From positions 60,539-124,538 of the forward strand of contig JAFTCC010000021.1 of NCBI GenBank assembly GCA_017454915.1: DNA of 64,000 bases. The letters run 5' to 3'. Source of the DNA: Paludibacteraceae bacterium. Its GTDB lineage: Bacteria; Bacteroidota; Bacteroidia; Bacteroidales; Paludibacteraceae. Numbering within the stretch: the first letter of the stretch is position 1; each line of letters begins with the position of its first letter. Below, piece after piece: positions 35,348 through 44,440 of this stretch. The position numbers and the translations under genes are program-made. The notes under the pieces were generated by a model. That model did not search any database. It was not told the origin of the DNA and saw only the letters and a program-made list of their open reading frames with translations.

Positions 35348-36367
35348 TTATAATAATACATCAGCGAGCGTGAGCGCTGTCATTGCTTTTACGACGCTTA
35401 CCGCCCGTGGCACGACGCAGACATCATGTCTTCCTTCACCTCCAATTGTAGGCGTTGGTTTGAACACTGCTCTGCAGACTATGTCATTGCCTGTTGTGAT
35501 GCCTCCTAAGCATCCTCCCGCATTGTTTGTCATTGTGTGTGGAGCCTGCAGCGGCATTGTTTGCCAGTCGGGTAGAATGGGGTCATTAAGTTCTGAACCA
35601 GTTTTTTCGACGGCTTCAAAACCGCTGCCGTAGTCAAATCCCTTGCAGGCGTTGATGGTGAGTATTGCGTGAGCGAGCAGTGCAGGCAGTCTGTGGAAAA
35701 TAGGTTCGCCGACTCCGGCAGGCATGCCTTTGACGATAATTTTTACTATGCCTCCTATGCTGTCTTTTTGTGCTTTTATTTGTGTTAGCAATTGCAGCAT
35801 CTTTGAGTCAGTGTCTGCGTCAGGGCATCTGGTAGCATTGTCGTATATGGTGTTGAGGTTGAGATTGTTGTAATTGTCATCTGCTTTAATGTTACCAATG
35901 GCATGAGTGTAAGCGAAAATCCTAATGCCTTTTTCTTGAAGCAGTTGTTCGCACATTGCGCCTGCCACAACTCGAGTAACCGTTTCACGTGCCGACGCTC
36001 GTCCTCCGCCAGTAGGTTGGATACCATATTTGAGCAGATATGTCATGTCGGCATGACCTGGGCGCGGGGTGGTGGTGTAGTCCAGTGGGCGCACATCGTT
36101 GTTGCTGATGTAGAATGCTATAGGTGTGCCGAGAGTTATGGCTGATGTGTCATCAATGAACTTCAGTCCTGAAAGCCAGGTGATTTGGTCGCTTTCGTGT
36201 CTTGGTGTGGAGAAGTCAGCATGTGGTTGCCGTTGCTGCACTTGTTGGCGAACGAAGTCCATGCCGATAGTTCTACCGGCCGGAAATCCGTCAATAACGC
36301 CTCCGACAGCAGGGCCATGGCTTTCTCCGAATGATGTGAAACGAATATGTGTTCCGAATGTGTTCAT
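35348..36367 (-). CDS. aroC: Chorismate synthase
   Basis: AroC makes chorismate from EPSP, the last step of the shikimate pathway, and needs reduced FMN. The 339-residue product begins MNTFGTHIRFTSFGESHGPA (the family signature) and has RPGHADMTYLLKYGIQPTGG with GRASARETVTRVVAGAM near residue 115, and the closing VCVVPRAVSVVKAMTALTLA. The frame is open 47 codons further, but that stretch is the low-complexity antisense of the slyD metal-binding tail, so ATG 36367 is the start. It is 1 base after slyD and ends the long minus-strand run. Confidence 0.97.
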   Translation of the reverse strand: MNTFGTHIRFTSFGESHGPAVGGVIDGFPAGRTIGMDFVRQQVQQRQPHADFSTPRHESDQITWLSGLKFIDDTSAITLGTPIAFYISNNDVRPLDYTTTPRPGHADMTYLLKYGIQPTGGGRASARETVTRVVAGAMCEQLLQEKGIRIFAYTHAIGNIKADDNYNNLNLNTIYDNATRCPDADTDSKMLQLLTQIKAQKDSIGGIVKIIVKGMPAGVGEPIFHRLPALLAHAILTINACKGFDYGSGFEAVEKTGSELNDPILPDWQTMPLQAPHTMTNNAGGCLGGITTGNDIVCRAVFKPTPTIGGEGRHDVCVVPRAVSVVKAMTALTLADVLL

Positions 36368-36368
36368 C

Positions 36369-36947
36369 TTAACATCCGCCGCAGCATCCGCCTTCACTGC
36401 ATTTATTTCCATCTTCGCATCCGCAGTCTCCTCCGCAATTACCTCCGTTGCATCCTCCTTTACAACCATGCTGAGGCTGTTCGGTGAAGAACTTGACTTC
36501 TTCTTCACTGGCGTCGCGTTTGCTGTGTATTTTGCCTACATATCTGAGCGTTTTCCCCGCAAACGGAGAATTGAGGTCAATTCGCACGTTGTTTTCGCTG
36601 ACGCTGACCACGATGCCGTTCACTCGTCCTCCGTCCTGTGTGAGCAGAGGTACGACAGCGCCTTCGTGTACAACTTTTTCGTCAAATTTGCCGTTTATCG
36701 TCATTTTACTTTTTTCGATGTCAAACACGAGGCCTTCATTTCGCTCTCCGTAAGCGTCTTGGGGCTCAATGGTGAAATCGTAGTTTTCGTCCTCGCCATA
36801 CGTGGTGATAATCTCTTCAAATTTGGGCATCAGCATTTCTGCATTGGTGCAGAAAACGAGTGGGCGGTCGTCTGAAACTGTTTCAAACAATTTGCCGTCC
36901 ACATAGACTTCATAGGTTGTGGTAATGATTTGGTGTTTACTTGCCAT
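36369..36947 (-). CDS. slyD: SlyD-type FKBP peptidyl-prolyl isomerase with cysteine-rich metal tail
   Basis: SlyD proteins isomerise proline bonds, act as chaperones and carry nickel to hydrogenase. The 192-residue product has the split FKBP domain with an insert-in-flap (residues 1-150: YEVYVDGKLFETVSDDRPLV, FTIEPQDAYGERNEGLVFDI, VDVNSPFAGKTL-like VRIDLNSPFAGKTLRYVGKI). A tail of about 35 residues follows, rich in Cys and Gly (HGCKGGCNGGNCGGDCGC and on, twelve or so cysteines with few histidines), which should bind metal. No hydrogenase genes are in the window. It lies 4 bases after lptC. Confidence 0.93.
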   Translation of the reverse strand: MASKHQIITTTYEVYVDGKLFETVSDDRPLVFCTNAEMLMPKFEEIITTYGEDENYDFTIEPQDAYGERNEGLVFDIEKSKMTINGKFDEKVVHEGAVVPLLTQDGGRVNGIVVSVSENNVRIDLNSPFAGKTLRYVGKIHSKRDASEEEVKFFTEQPQHGCKGGCNGGNCGGDCGCEDGNKCSEGGCCGGC

Positions 36948-36951
36948 ATTT

Positions 36952-37602
36952 CTATTCTGTTACAGTATTCTGTTCTGTTTGGGCATTTTGCGGTGTGTCT
37001 TTTATAGGGAAAATGCCTTGTGGGTTTCTGATCACGTATCGTGTCATGGTCTGGTCTGATTCAAATCCATATCCGGTGATGACCATTGTGGCTTGAGTGA
37101 TAGTGATAAAACTGTCGGAATATATTTTTTCGAACTTTTGATCCCAAAATAATTGTTGGGTTTCAAATTTTTCTCCCTTGAGGTTAACAGCAATTACATC
37201 TTTGTCAAGTTCCCAAATTTGTTTGGTCTGGTTGAAATGCGCATATTTGGCGTCAACGCTTGCGTTTACCTCGATGTTTTGGTCAAAGTCTTCAAGGTGC
37301 AGTCCTTCGGGAAACAGCCAATAAGGTTCAATGGCTTTGTCATATATCTGCCACCTTGGTGCGGAAATCCGGTATCGCGTAATTCCGGAGTCGGAAATGA
37401 CGGTGGTAACTTCCTTGACATCAAGCCCTGGTATTTCTGCCCTGTTTTCGATAGCTTCGATTTTTTGTTGTGGTGTTTTGCGTGTGCAGCTGTTTGCGAT
37501 AATAAAGAGTAGCATACACCCCAAGAGGATGATGCTACTCTTTGTTAAATTATGGAAACAAGAATTTGTCACGGTGTTATCTGCAAATGGTGGATTCTCC
37601 AA
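36952..37602 (-). CDS. lptC: LPS export lipoprotein, LptC-like
   Basis: LptC anchors the periplasmic bridge that carries LPS from the LptBFG transporter to LptA. The 216-residue product has an N-terminal hydrophobic segment SSIILLGCMLLFIIANSC that looks like a lipobox (ANSC), unlike the plain anchor of E. coli LptC. A beta-jellyroll follows with SDSGITRYRISAPRWQIYDK, WLFPEGLHLEDFDQN, DAKYAHFNQTKQIWELDKDV and ETQQLFWDQKFEKIYSDSFI. The listed start overlaps the upstream TPR gene by 26 bases; a later start at the ATG before LLF (37515) would remove the overlap but shorten the signal. The order TPR-lptC is common in Bacteroidales. Confidence 0.88.
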   Translation of the reverse strand: MENPPFADNTVTNSCFHNLTKSSIILLGCMLLFIIANSCTRKTPQQKIEAIENRAEIPGLDVKEVTTVISDSGITRYRISAPRWQIYDKAIEPYWLFPEGLHLEDFDQNIEVNASVDAKYAHFNQTKQIWELDKDVIAVNLKGEKFETQQLFWDQKFEKIYSDSFITITQATMVITGYGFESDQTMTRYVIRNPQGIFPIKDTPQNAQTEQNTVTE

Positions 37603-38884
37603 TCCATCCGCCTACATAGAACGATTTTCCTTTTCCGAGGTCAGGTTGGAAGAATACTTCTTCGGTAGTTGGGAAATATCGGCTATAAGTGTTGATTGCT
37701 TTCTGAATTTCTTCGGCGTTGGCAGGATCAGCTTGTTTTGCTTTTTGGAGTTGGTCAACAGCAACCCAATACACAGTTTTGTTGAGCACAACATCGTCGA
37801 AAGGTTTCGACTCGGCGTACATTGTGGCAATGAGTTGATAGGGTTTGCTCTGGTTGGGCACGTACTGCAGTGAGTTGCGAGCATGTGTTCTCGCCGCTGA
37901 GAATGAGTGTAATTTGTAGAGCAGTTGTGCCATTACGAGTTCGTATTTAGCCTTGTCGGTTTTTTCTGTAGCGCGTTCAACGGCTTCTTCGAGATATTTG
38001 ACAGCGAGTTCAAGGTCTCCGCGCTTAATGGCCATATTGGCACATCCACTTGCGCTCTTTGCAGTAGGTGCTATTTTGTGTGCAGCCTCTGAAGCGGCGA
38101 AATAAACCTCGCTTTCGGTGCAGTCGGTGAGTTCGTAGAAACCGATTACACTGTTTAGATATTCGAGGTCGCTGCTTTTTGATGCTATCTGAGCTTGATA
38201 TATTTTGTCGAGTGTAGCGCAGTCAGCAGCACCGCTTTGTGCGAATATGGTGTTGATATAGTTTTTGGTTTGCTCGGCATATTGTGCATTTTTGTCCTCT
38301 GGATTGTGTGCTATCTCGTCAAGTATTCCGGACACGAGCATATAGTCGGCAATGAATTGCTCGATGTGCTCTTGCTGGCGAGCTCTGTAAATGCCATGTG
38401 ACAGTTGTATGAACAGTGGCAGTACAGCCAGTTGGCTTTCCGTGCCACGTGTTTCAATTGACTGTTTGAGCCATTTATATGCGTTTTCTTTTAACTCGTC
38501 TTCAGGGAAGAATTCTACGTAGTCTTGTGCCTTTAGTCCAAGAATATATGCCTCTGGATATTTTGCGTCGTTTCCGAAGTATTGTATGCGCTTGTCATGC
38601 ATTTCCATGAGTCTGTTGCGCAGTTCAGCCCTCTTGGCGGCATCAAGTGTCTGCCCGAGTTGCCAGCGCAGGATTTCGCGACCATATTTGTAGATGTTTT
38701 TGCTTGATGATGGGCATTCGGTGTAAACGGCAAGCCACGGTCCTGCGGCATCCGCATATTGCTTGCTTTTTGCAAATTCGGTGAAGAGACTGGTGTTGGT
38801 AACGCAGTCGTTTTCTTGGGCATAAAGGTTAGCGCAGAATGTAAGCGCAAGTGCCCCAAGTGCGATGTTCAGAAGTTTTTTCAT
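37577..38884 (-). CDS. Periplasmic tetratricopeptide-repeat protein
   Basis: The 435-residue product has a signal peptide (MKKLLNIALGALALTFCANLYAQ cut to about 22 residues) and alpha-helical TPR-like repeats, clearest at SGCANMAIKRGDLELAVKYL and LLYKLHSFSAARTHARNSLQ. It ends with a conserved-looking FYVGGWIGESTICR. The function is unknown. The conserved place between an outer membrane barrel gene and lptC suggests a role in envelope assembly; that is inference from neighbours only. Confidence 0.8.
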   Translation of the reverse strand: MKKLLNIALGALALTFCANLYAQENDCVTNTSLFTEFAKSKQYADAAGPWLAVYTECPSSSKNIYKYGREILRWQLGQTLDAAKRAELRNRLMEMHDKRIQYFGNDAKYPEAYILGLKAQDYVEFFPEDELKENAYKWLKQSIETRGTESQLAVLPLFIQLSHGIYRARQQEHIEQFIADYMLVSGILDEIAHNPEDKNAQYAEQTKNYINTIFAQSGAADCATLDKIYQAQIASKSSDLEYLNSVIGFYELTDCTESEVYFAASEAAHKIAPTAKSASGCANMAIKRGDLELAVKYLEEAVERATEKTDKAKYELVMAQLLYKLHSFSAARTHARNSLQYVPNQSKPYQLIATMYAESKPFDDVVLNKTVYWVAVDQLQKAKQADPANAEEIQKAINTYSRYFPTTEEVFFQPDLGKGKSFYVGGWIGESTICR

Positions 38885-38912
38885 GACTTTATGTTTTGTA
38901 TATTTCTATTTT

Positions 38913-40133
38913 CTATATTTTCCGCTTAAAGAACCAGTGCTCTGCAAAATTGGCGTTAAGCGTGAATTTGAAGTTGTCTTCCTGAAGCCTGAATTTGTCG
39001 CCCCGTCGGTTCCATTCCGCCGTTAGGTTTATCATGCTGTTGGAGTTTCTTAACGGTAAACCTATTCCAAATGTTATGCCAAAATTGGAAGCGTCGTCAA
39101 GTTTGATGTAGTTGTTCTGCATGTACGCACCTAATCGCCACTGCATTCTGTCGATGTAGCGTTTGCTCATCGGATTGTGTCTGTAGTTGATGCCGATTGA
39201 ATATCTTTCCACGTTTTGCAGCGAATCGGTCCTGTTGTAATATTTTGCTTTGTCCCATTGGTGAAGCGTGAAGTCCGCAGTAACCAATAATCTTTTGTCG
39301 AATTCGTATGCAACTCCGACGGAGTATAGTGCGGGATAGTCAAAATCGCCTGTTGATGTTGGAATGGTGTCGGCAGTTGTGGCCTCAATTCTTGACACTT
39401 TGCCGCTGATGTCGCTTTTAAATTCGTATGCTAATCCGATGGTAAGTGTGTGTCTTTGCTTGAATGTGTGGTATCCCTGCAGGCCAAACCTGAAACGCAC
39501 GTCAGAGATATGGAACTTGGTGTTGAGGTTGGAGGTGTAGTAAGAAGAGTTGTCGAACTTCAGTGTTCTGTTATGTGTGATGTCTCCCCACATATAGTAA
39601 ACGTTTGCGCCTATTGAAAGGTGTTTAACGATTTCTCCTGCCACACCCACATACACTTGGTTGATGCCTCCTTTGCCTTCAAACGACTGGGTATAGCATG
39701 TGGCAGAGGTGTTGCCCGGCTGAATGATGGAGTCCCTCATCTGATAGTCGTAACCGACAGAACTATAAGGTGTCAAGCCTGCAGAAAATGCCACATAACG
39801 TCCGATTGGGAATAGGAGTGTGATGTAGTCGAGATTGCCGTTGACCTTATTTGTTTTTGCCATTTCCGTAGAGAGGTAAGTAACCTGCATTGCCGCTCCT
39901 ATGTCGAACATGAACGTCAGGCTATCAACGGCAGTATAAGACGCGGGATTGCCACTGTTGATGGCGTACGGTGTTCTTACGGCAGTGAAAACGCCTCCCA
40001 TTGCCTTGAGCTGACCGGCATTGGTGTTATTGATGTCACCAAAGCCGTATCTGGTGTATGGAGAGTTGGTGTTGTTTTGGGCAAAAAGTAAACCCGAGGT
40101 CAACGTCAACAGTAGTATGAATATTTTCTTCAT
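38913..40133 (-). CDS. Outer membrane beta-barrel protein, FadL-like
   Basis: The 406-residue product has a signal peptide (MKKIFILLLTLTSGLLFAQ) followed by NNTNSPYTRYGFGDINNTNA, the opening typical of a Bacteroidota family of 14-stranded FadL-like barrels. Alternating polar and hydrophobic strands run to the end, which is WFFKRKI. It may be a channel for a hydrophobic or small substrate; nothing shows which. Operon: it follows coaX (111-base gap containing an intergenic hairpin) and precedes the TPR gene by 28 bases. Confidence 0.8.
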   Translation of the reverse strand: MKKIFILLLTLTSGLLFAQNNTNSPYTRYGFGDINNTNAGQLKAMGGVFTAVRTPYAINSGNPASYTAVDSLTFMFDIGAAMQVTYLSTEMAKTNKVNGNLDYITLLFPIGRYVAFSAGLTPYSSVGYDYQMRDSIIQPGNTSATCYTQSFEGKGGINQVYVGVAGEIVKHLSIGANVYYMWGDITHNRTLKFDNSSYYTSNLNTKFHISDVRFRFGLQGYHTFKQRHTLTIGLAYEFKSDISGKVSRIEATTADTIPTSTGDFDYPALYSVGVAYEFDKRLLVTADFTLHQWDKAKYYNRTDSLQNVERYSIGINYRHNPMSKRYIDRMQWRLGAYMQNNYIKLDDASNFGITFGIGLPLRNSNSMINLTAEWNRRGDKFRLQEDNFKFTLNANFAEHWFFKRKI

Positions 40134-40150
40134 TGGTCAATAATTTATAA

Positions 40151-40178
40151 CCCCAATCGGTCCATAGACCCCAATTTG
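40151..40178. repeat. Intergenic hairpin repeat, copy between coaX and the barrel gene
   Basis: CCCCAATCGGTCCATAGACC plus CCAATTTG. Core GGTC-CATA-GACC. Related copies at 34246-34281 and 51760-51788. Confidence 0.55.
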
Positions 40179-40244
40179 ATTATTTTGATAAAGTGCGAAT
40201 CTTTTTCTCTTAACGGCACTTTGACTAAAAAATCTCGTTGGCGC

Positions 40245-40961
40245 TTATTGTTTAGTGTGTCGCAAAATTGCGTTTAGGCCGTAGTGAACGAGATGATGCT
40301 GAATTTGGCATTCGATATTATTCTCAATTCGTTTTGCGAGAGTGTCGGCATCGCCACCTGTAATAATAACCATCGATTTACCCATCACATTTTGTGCCAT
40401 TTTATGCCAATAGGCCACTTCAGCTGCTATTCCGCATTCAACTCCGCATCGCATGGCGCTTTCCGTGGTCTTTCCAAAAGGCGGCAACTCGTTTTCTGTT
40501 TTGTCGAGTTTCGGAAGAAGTGCGGTGTGCTCATGCAAAGACACATAACGCATAGCGACTCCGGGTGCGATGTTACCACCCAAGAAGACGCCTTCTGCTG
40601 TCACGAAATCGTATGTTATGGCGGTCCCGGCATCGATAACGAGGCAGTTGGTTCCGCTGTATAAGTCATTGGCTCCGGCAGCCGCTGCGATTCTATCAAG
40701 TCCGAGCGTGCGTGGAGTAGAGTAATTGATGCTAATAGGCAGTGGCGTGTCGTGAGACAGCACGTGAAGCCTTTTGCTATGGCTCGGCAACTGTTGCCCG
40801 GATACTTGACAGACGATTGCCTCGTCGTACAGACAATTGTTAAGCAGTTCGTTCAGGGTGTCGGGATTTGAGTCAAAAATGTTGACTTGAATTATTTGCC
40901 CGTTGCTGAAGACCGCGGTCTTAGTTCTTGTGTTGCCGATATCAATCGTCAATCTTTTCAT
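40245..40961 (-). CDS. coaX: Type III pantothenate kinase
   Basis: CoaX phosphorylates pantothenate, the first step to coenzyme A, and unlike CoaA is not inhibited by CoA. The 238-residue product is of the ASKHA fold: MKRLTIDIGNTRTKTAVFSN (phosphate loop 1), TLGLDRIAAAAGAND near residue 88, VIDAGTAITYDFV and GGNIAPGVAMRYVSLHEHTA. ATG 40961 is chosen over TTG 40964. It lies 12 bases after tilS. Confidence 0.96.
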   Translation of the reverse strand: MKRLTIDIGNTRTKTAVFSNGQIIQVNIFDSNPDTLNELLNNCLYDEAIVCQVSGQQLPSHSKRLHVLSHDTPLPISINYSTPRTLGLDRIAAAAGANDLYSGTNCLVIDAGTAITYDFVTAEGVFLGGNIAPGVAMRYVSLHEHTALLPKLDKTENELPPFGKTTESAMRCGVECGIAAEVAYWHKMAQNVMGKSMVIITGGDADTLAKRIENNIECQIQHHLVHYGLNAILRHTKQ

Positions 40962-40973
40962 CAATTTGCAAAG

Positions 40974-42266
40974 TTACGAATTATCTGACAAATTTGCAAA
41001 ACTGATGACCGCGACTTTTTGCGTGTCGTGAGTTATGGCACAGTCGGCAGATATCCGGTGCGGCATGAGCCATATGATTTTTCCGCAGTTGTCGCATAAC
41101 ACAATAGTGTTGCGCCGTTGGGCAATGCTGATTTTGTTGTCAATCAGATAGTCATGCACTTTTTTAGTCCCTTTCATTCCCAATGGCCGAAACCGGTCTC
41201 CGTCTTTTATGTTACGTGCGGTGAGAGGCAGGTGTAGTTTGTCTGCATCAAAATATGCTATTGTTGGTGTAGGCGGAACAAGAGTCTTTAGTTGGTTGCG
41301 GCTTACGTATTCGATGTTAAATGACCATGCCGGTTTGGTTAGTTCTCGGGGCTCTACCACGACAAAACTCTTGTCGGTGTATGCCAAGTGTGTGTGGCTT
41401 AAAATATGTTTACTTTCTGGCTTGTCAAGGCAGTCATACAACTGTCTGATGGCAGTGGGCGAGAATCCGAATGGCTCGAGTAAGTAATGCAGCAGCGATG
41501 GTGAATGCTTCTTAATTGTGGTTTTGCATAACAGTGTAAGTTCATCTTCTTGGCGGACGATGTTAAGTCCGTCGACGAGTTCCTCTAAAAGCCGCCATTG
41601 GTCTGACGCGTTTGACGCATTTTCTGCAATGCGGTTCACTACGTCAGGATTCAGTGTTTCGAGCGTTGGAATAACGTGGTGTCTGATTACGTTTCGCTGA
41701 TAGTCGTCGGAATTGTTGCTTGAGTCGGAAACAAAGTTCAGTTGGCGCGTTTCGGCATACTGCTCAATTTGTTTTCGCGTCAGGCACAGCAACGGTCTGA
41801 CGATACAGCCGTTTTGCGGTAACATTCCCCGCAGGCCCTTCAGTCCGGTACCGCGGACAAGGTTGTGTATCACGGTTTCCGCCTGATCGTTTTTATGATG
41901 CGCTACGGCAATGGCGTCGAAGTGTTGGCTGACGCATAACTCGTTGAACCATTCGTAACGCAATTCGCGTGCCGCGACTTCAACCGATACTTTATGTGTA
42001 TTAGAATAATTGGCTGTGTCAAAATGCTTGACATAAAGCGGTATGCGCTGTCGTACGCATAAGTTTTGCACAAATGTCATGTCACGTTCCGACTCTTGTC
42101 CACGCAAATGGAAATTGCAGTGTGCGGCATGTACTTGGTAACCGCATTGAAGCATGATGTCAAGCAACACAACGCTGTCTATGCCTCCGCTCAGCGCAAC
42201 AAGAACTTTGGAACCATCGGCCAATGAGCAGTTTGTGTCTATATATTTTTTGACAATGTGCAGCAT
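40974..42266 (-). CDS. tilS: tRNA(Ile)-lysidine synthase
   Basis: TilS attaches lysine to C34 of the AUA-reading tRNA-Ile. The 430-residue product has the PP-loop VLVALSGGIDSVVLLD (S26-S31), HCNFHLRGQESERD, AVAHHKNDQAETVIHNLVRG and VRPLLCLTRKQIEQYA, and then the C-terminal domains of the long form (DGDRFRPLGMKGTKKVHDYL near residue 370). Start: ATG 42266; the stop codon of the upstream GT2 gene overlaps it as TAATG, so translation is coupled. An upstream in-frame ATG at 42326 would lie inside GT2. Confidence 0.96.
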   Translation of the reverse strand: MLHIVKKYIDTNCSLADGSKVLVALSGGIDSVVLLDIMLQCGYQVHAAHCNFHLRGQESERDMTFVQNLCVRQRIPLYVKHFDTANYSNTHKVSVEVAARELRYEWFNELCVSQHFDAIAVAHHKNDQAETVIHNLVRGTGLKGLRGMLPQNGCIVRPLLCLTRKQIEQYAETRQLNFVSDSSNNSDDYQRNVIRHHVIPTLETLNPDVVNRIAENASNASDQWRLLEELVDGLNIVRQEDELTLLCKTTIKKHSPSLLHYLLEPFGFSPTAIRQLYDCLDKPESKHILSHTHLAYTDKSFVVVEPRELTKPAWSFNIEYVSRNQLKTLVPPTPTIAYFDADKLHLPLTARNIKDGDRFRPLGMKGTKKVHDYLIDNKISIAQRRNTIVLCDNCGKIIWLMPHRISADCAITHDTQKVAVISFANLSDNS

Positions 42267-43042
42267 TATTTTTTGCGCAGAAGTTTTGAGCGAATGTTGC
42301 GAAATGTTTCCGCGGCTTTCAACCACGGCGAGTTTTTAAGTTTGTCCCACCGCTCATAGTCAGGCATAAAGCGCGCGAATTCACGTTGTAGAAAATCATT
42401 GCGTTCGGCGCGTTGGGGGCTTTTGTCTGTGTCGCTGCTTATTCCTGTTGTATCGTAGATGGAAATTGGCGTTTCGAGATGGCGGATGGTTCCGTTCCAT
42501 TTGAAAAGTGAGAGCATCACAAATGCCCAGTCAGAAATTATCCTGTAATTTTCATTATATCCGCCATGTTGTTTGAGCCATGTTGTACGAATGAGGCTGG
42601 TTTGGTGCGGTATGTGCGAGTTTCGCAGCGTGTCGAAGCTTATCCAAGTTGGGTCGAGAAAATGGTCCTTCTTCAGAGTTCCATTAACATCAACATATTG
42701 GTTGCCGTATTCGATGTCGCGCTCAAGAGTGAAATCGTTTAGCCGTTCAATGACCTTGTCGTCGTATAGTATGTCGCCCGAGTTGAGGAAAAGGCAGTAA
42801 TCTCCGTGAGCAAGCGCTATGCCTTTGTTCATGGCGTTGTATATGCCGCTGTCCGGCTCTGACATCAGTGTAATGAAAGGCAGGTCAGCGAATGCGTTCA
42901 TCACATCAACGCTGCCGTCATTGCTTGCACCGTCAACCACAATGTATTGGTATGGCGCTACCGACTGGTTAGCGACGCTTTCGATGGTCTTCTTCAAACC
43001 GGCGGAGTTATTGTAGTTGATTGTGATGATGCTCAGTTTCAT
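42266..43042 (-). CDS. Glycosyltransferase family 2
   Basis: The 258-residue product is a GT-A-fold transferase: MKLSIITINYNNSAGLKKTI, IVVDGASNDGSVDVM, PDSGIYNAMNKGIALAHGDY and LNSGDILYDD (DxD-like region), then HIPHQTSLIRTTWLKQHGGY and DWAFVMLSLFKWNG. It resembles WcaA/WbbD-like enzymes that extend surface glycans; donor and acceptor are unknown. ATG 43042 is chosen because it begins the conserved domain. It lies between a KAS III-like gene (16-base gap) and tilS (1-base overlap). Confidence 0.9.
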   Translation of the reverse strand: MKLSIITINYNNSAGLKKTIESVANQSVAPYQYIVVDGASNDGSVDVMNAFADLPFITLMSEPDSGIYNAMNKGIALAHGDYCLFLNSGDILYDDKVIERLNDFTLERDIEYGNQYVDVNGTLKKDHFLDPTWISFDTLRNSHIPHQTSLIRTTWLKQHGGYNENYRIISDWAFVMLSLFKWNGTIRHLETPISIYDTTGISSDTDKSPQRAERNDFLQREFARFMPDYERWDKLKNSPWLKAAETFRNIRSKLLRKK

Positions 43043-43058
43043 ACTATGTATAGTATAA

Positions 43059-44060
43059 TTAAAAATGAAGTGTGGTGCCTCCCCACGAATAGCCGATGCC
43101 AAAGCCTGTAATGAGCGTGGCCATACCTTTGCTTATCGAACCGTCAGCAAACGCTTTGCAGATTGCGATGGGCAACGAACTGCTAACCGTGTTTCCGGTG
43201 TCAGACATGTTGATGTAGAATTTTTCTACAGGGATTTTCATTTTACGGCGCAAGTAATTGAGCATGTATGTGTTAGCCTGATGGAAGATATACATTCCGA
43301 TGTCTTCGCCTGTGAGTTTGTTTTTCTCCAATATGTCCTTAACCAGAGGCGGCACGTTTTCTATTGTGAATAGATATATTTCAGACCCGTTCATATAAAG
43401 GTGGTCTTCGGATATCGGGCTGCCGTTTTCGGCGTAAGTTATCTTTCCTGTTGGTGAGAAATGTCTTGCTCCTCCGGTTCGCATAATCAAGTTTTCAGCT
43501 CCTGCGCCGTCGGTTCCGAGTGAGAAATTGCCAATTCTCGCCATTCCGTCAAGGCTTATTGCCGATGCAGAGGCTGCATCACCGAAAATTGTGCGGTTGC
43601 CTTTGTCTTTTGGGTGCAGGTGTTTGTTATAGGTCTCGGCAGTCAGTAGCAACACATTCTTTGCTGTTCCAGACATCAGCAGTCCTTTTGCAAGCGCCAA
43701 CCCGTAAATATAGCCCGAACAGCCGAGATTGAAATCGAGTGCACCAATGTTTCTGCTAAGTCCGAGCCTGTCTTGAATTAGGCAGGCGGATGTTGGCATA
43801 AGATAGTCTGGTGTCTGTGTACATAGCAGCACAAAATCTATATCGTTTTTTGTTACGTTACCTTTGCTAAAAAGTGTTTCTGCGGCTTTCACGGCCATGT
43901 CGGCCGAGGTCTCGTCAGGTGCTGCCAAATGCCGCTCCCTAACACCTATTTTGTCCACAATTTTATCATCTGTCCACTCGGGGAATTCTTTTATTATTTC
44001 TGCGTTGGTTACTATGCGCTCAGGCAGGTAATATGCGATGTCTTTTATGTATGCGTCCAT
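43059..44060 (-). CDS. Beta-ketoacyl-ACP synthase III family protein
   Basis: KAS III condenses an acyl-CoA with malonyl-ACP to start fatty acid synthesis. The 333-residue product has the catalytic triad: Cys114 in FNLGCSGYIYG, His in IFHQANTYM and Asn in DTGNTVSSSLP, plus a closing GFGIGYSWGGTTLHF. GNTVSSSLP in place of the usual GNTSAASIP suggests a paralogue, perhaps one that makes an acyl group for a surface glycan, rather than housekeeping FabH, but this cannot be settled here. ATG 44060 is chosen over GTG 44063. It leads the long minus-strand run and has its own promoter. Confidence 0.88.
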   Translation of the reverse strand: MDAYIKDIAYYLPERIVTNAEIIKEFPEWTDDKIVDKIGVRERHLAAPDETSADMAVKAAETLFSKGNVTKNDIDFVLLCTQTPDYLMPTSACLIQDRLGLSRNIGALDFNLGCSGYIYGLALAKGLLMSGTAKNVLLLTAETYNKHLHPKDKGNRTIFGDAASASAISLDGMARIGNFSLGTDGAGAENLIMRTGGARHFSPTGKITYAENGSPISEDHLYMNGSEIYLFTIENVPPLVKDILEKNKLTGEDIGMYIFHQANTYMLNYLRRKMKIPVEKFYINMSDTGNTVSSSLPIAICKAFADGSISKGMATLITGFGIGYSWGGTTLHF

Positions 44061-44086
44061 CACTCAGTGTTGTTTTATTATCTTTG

Positions 44087-44117
44087 CAAAGTTACGAATT
44101 TTCAGCATAATGACAAA
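44087..44117 (-). promoter_or_regulatory. Promoter of the KAS III-to-aroC run
   Basis: On the minus strand TTTG (plus 44114-44117), 19-bp gap, TAACTTTG (plus 44087-44094), 26 bases before the ATG. Confidence 0.8.
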
Positions 44118-44440
44118 ACGGTAAATCATGTTATATGTTATTGCAACATTTTTGTGAGATTTTGAATAAGGGGCAGATGTGTGTCGGCTGTGCAACGGAA
44201 GTGTTGCGTGGCGTGTCTTGTTTTGTCTAATCTGTGTGTAAGGAGTGGTTAGCGAGTTCTTTGCTAGTGATAAAGGAGCGAGTCACTGACTCCGAAAAAG
44301 TTGACTTTTTTGTTTTACAAATGACACGGATTTGTGCGAATTTTTATGTGTGTTTTGGTTTGCGAATTAAACGAATGTTTTTTTTGTGTGCGGGCATGCG
44401 ATTTTCTAAATTGTCAAATCTTTTGTCTTTCGGCTAACGG

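Noticed and set aside
36367..36508. Longer chorismate synthase with a 47-residue N-terminal extension
   Set aside because: The extension is the reading of the slyD cysteine-tail DNA in another frame; MNTFGTHIRFTSFGESHG is the family's normal beginning.
44234..44437. A 67-codon plus-strand frame in the KAS III-permease gap
   Set aside because: No promoter, composition unlike nearby genes and no recognisable motif.
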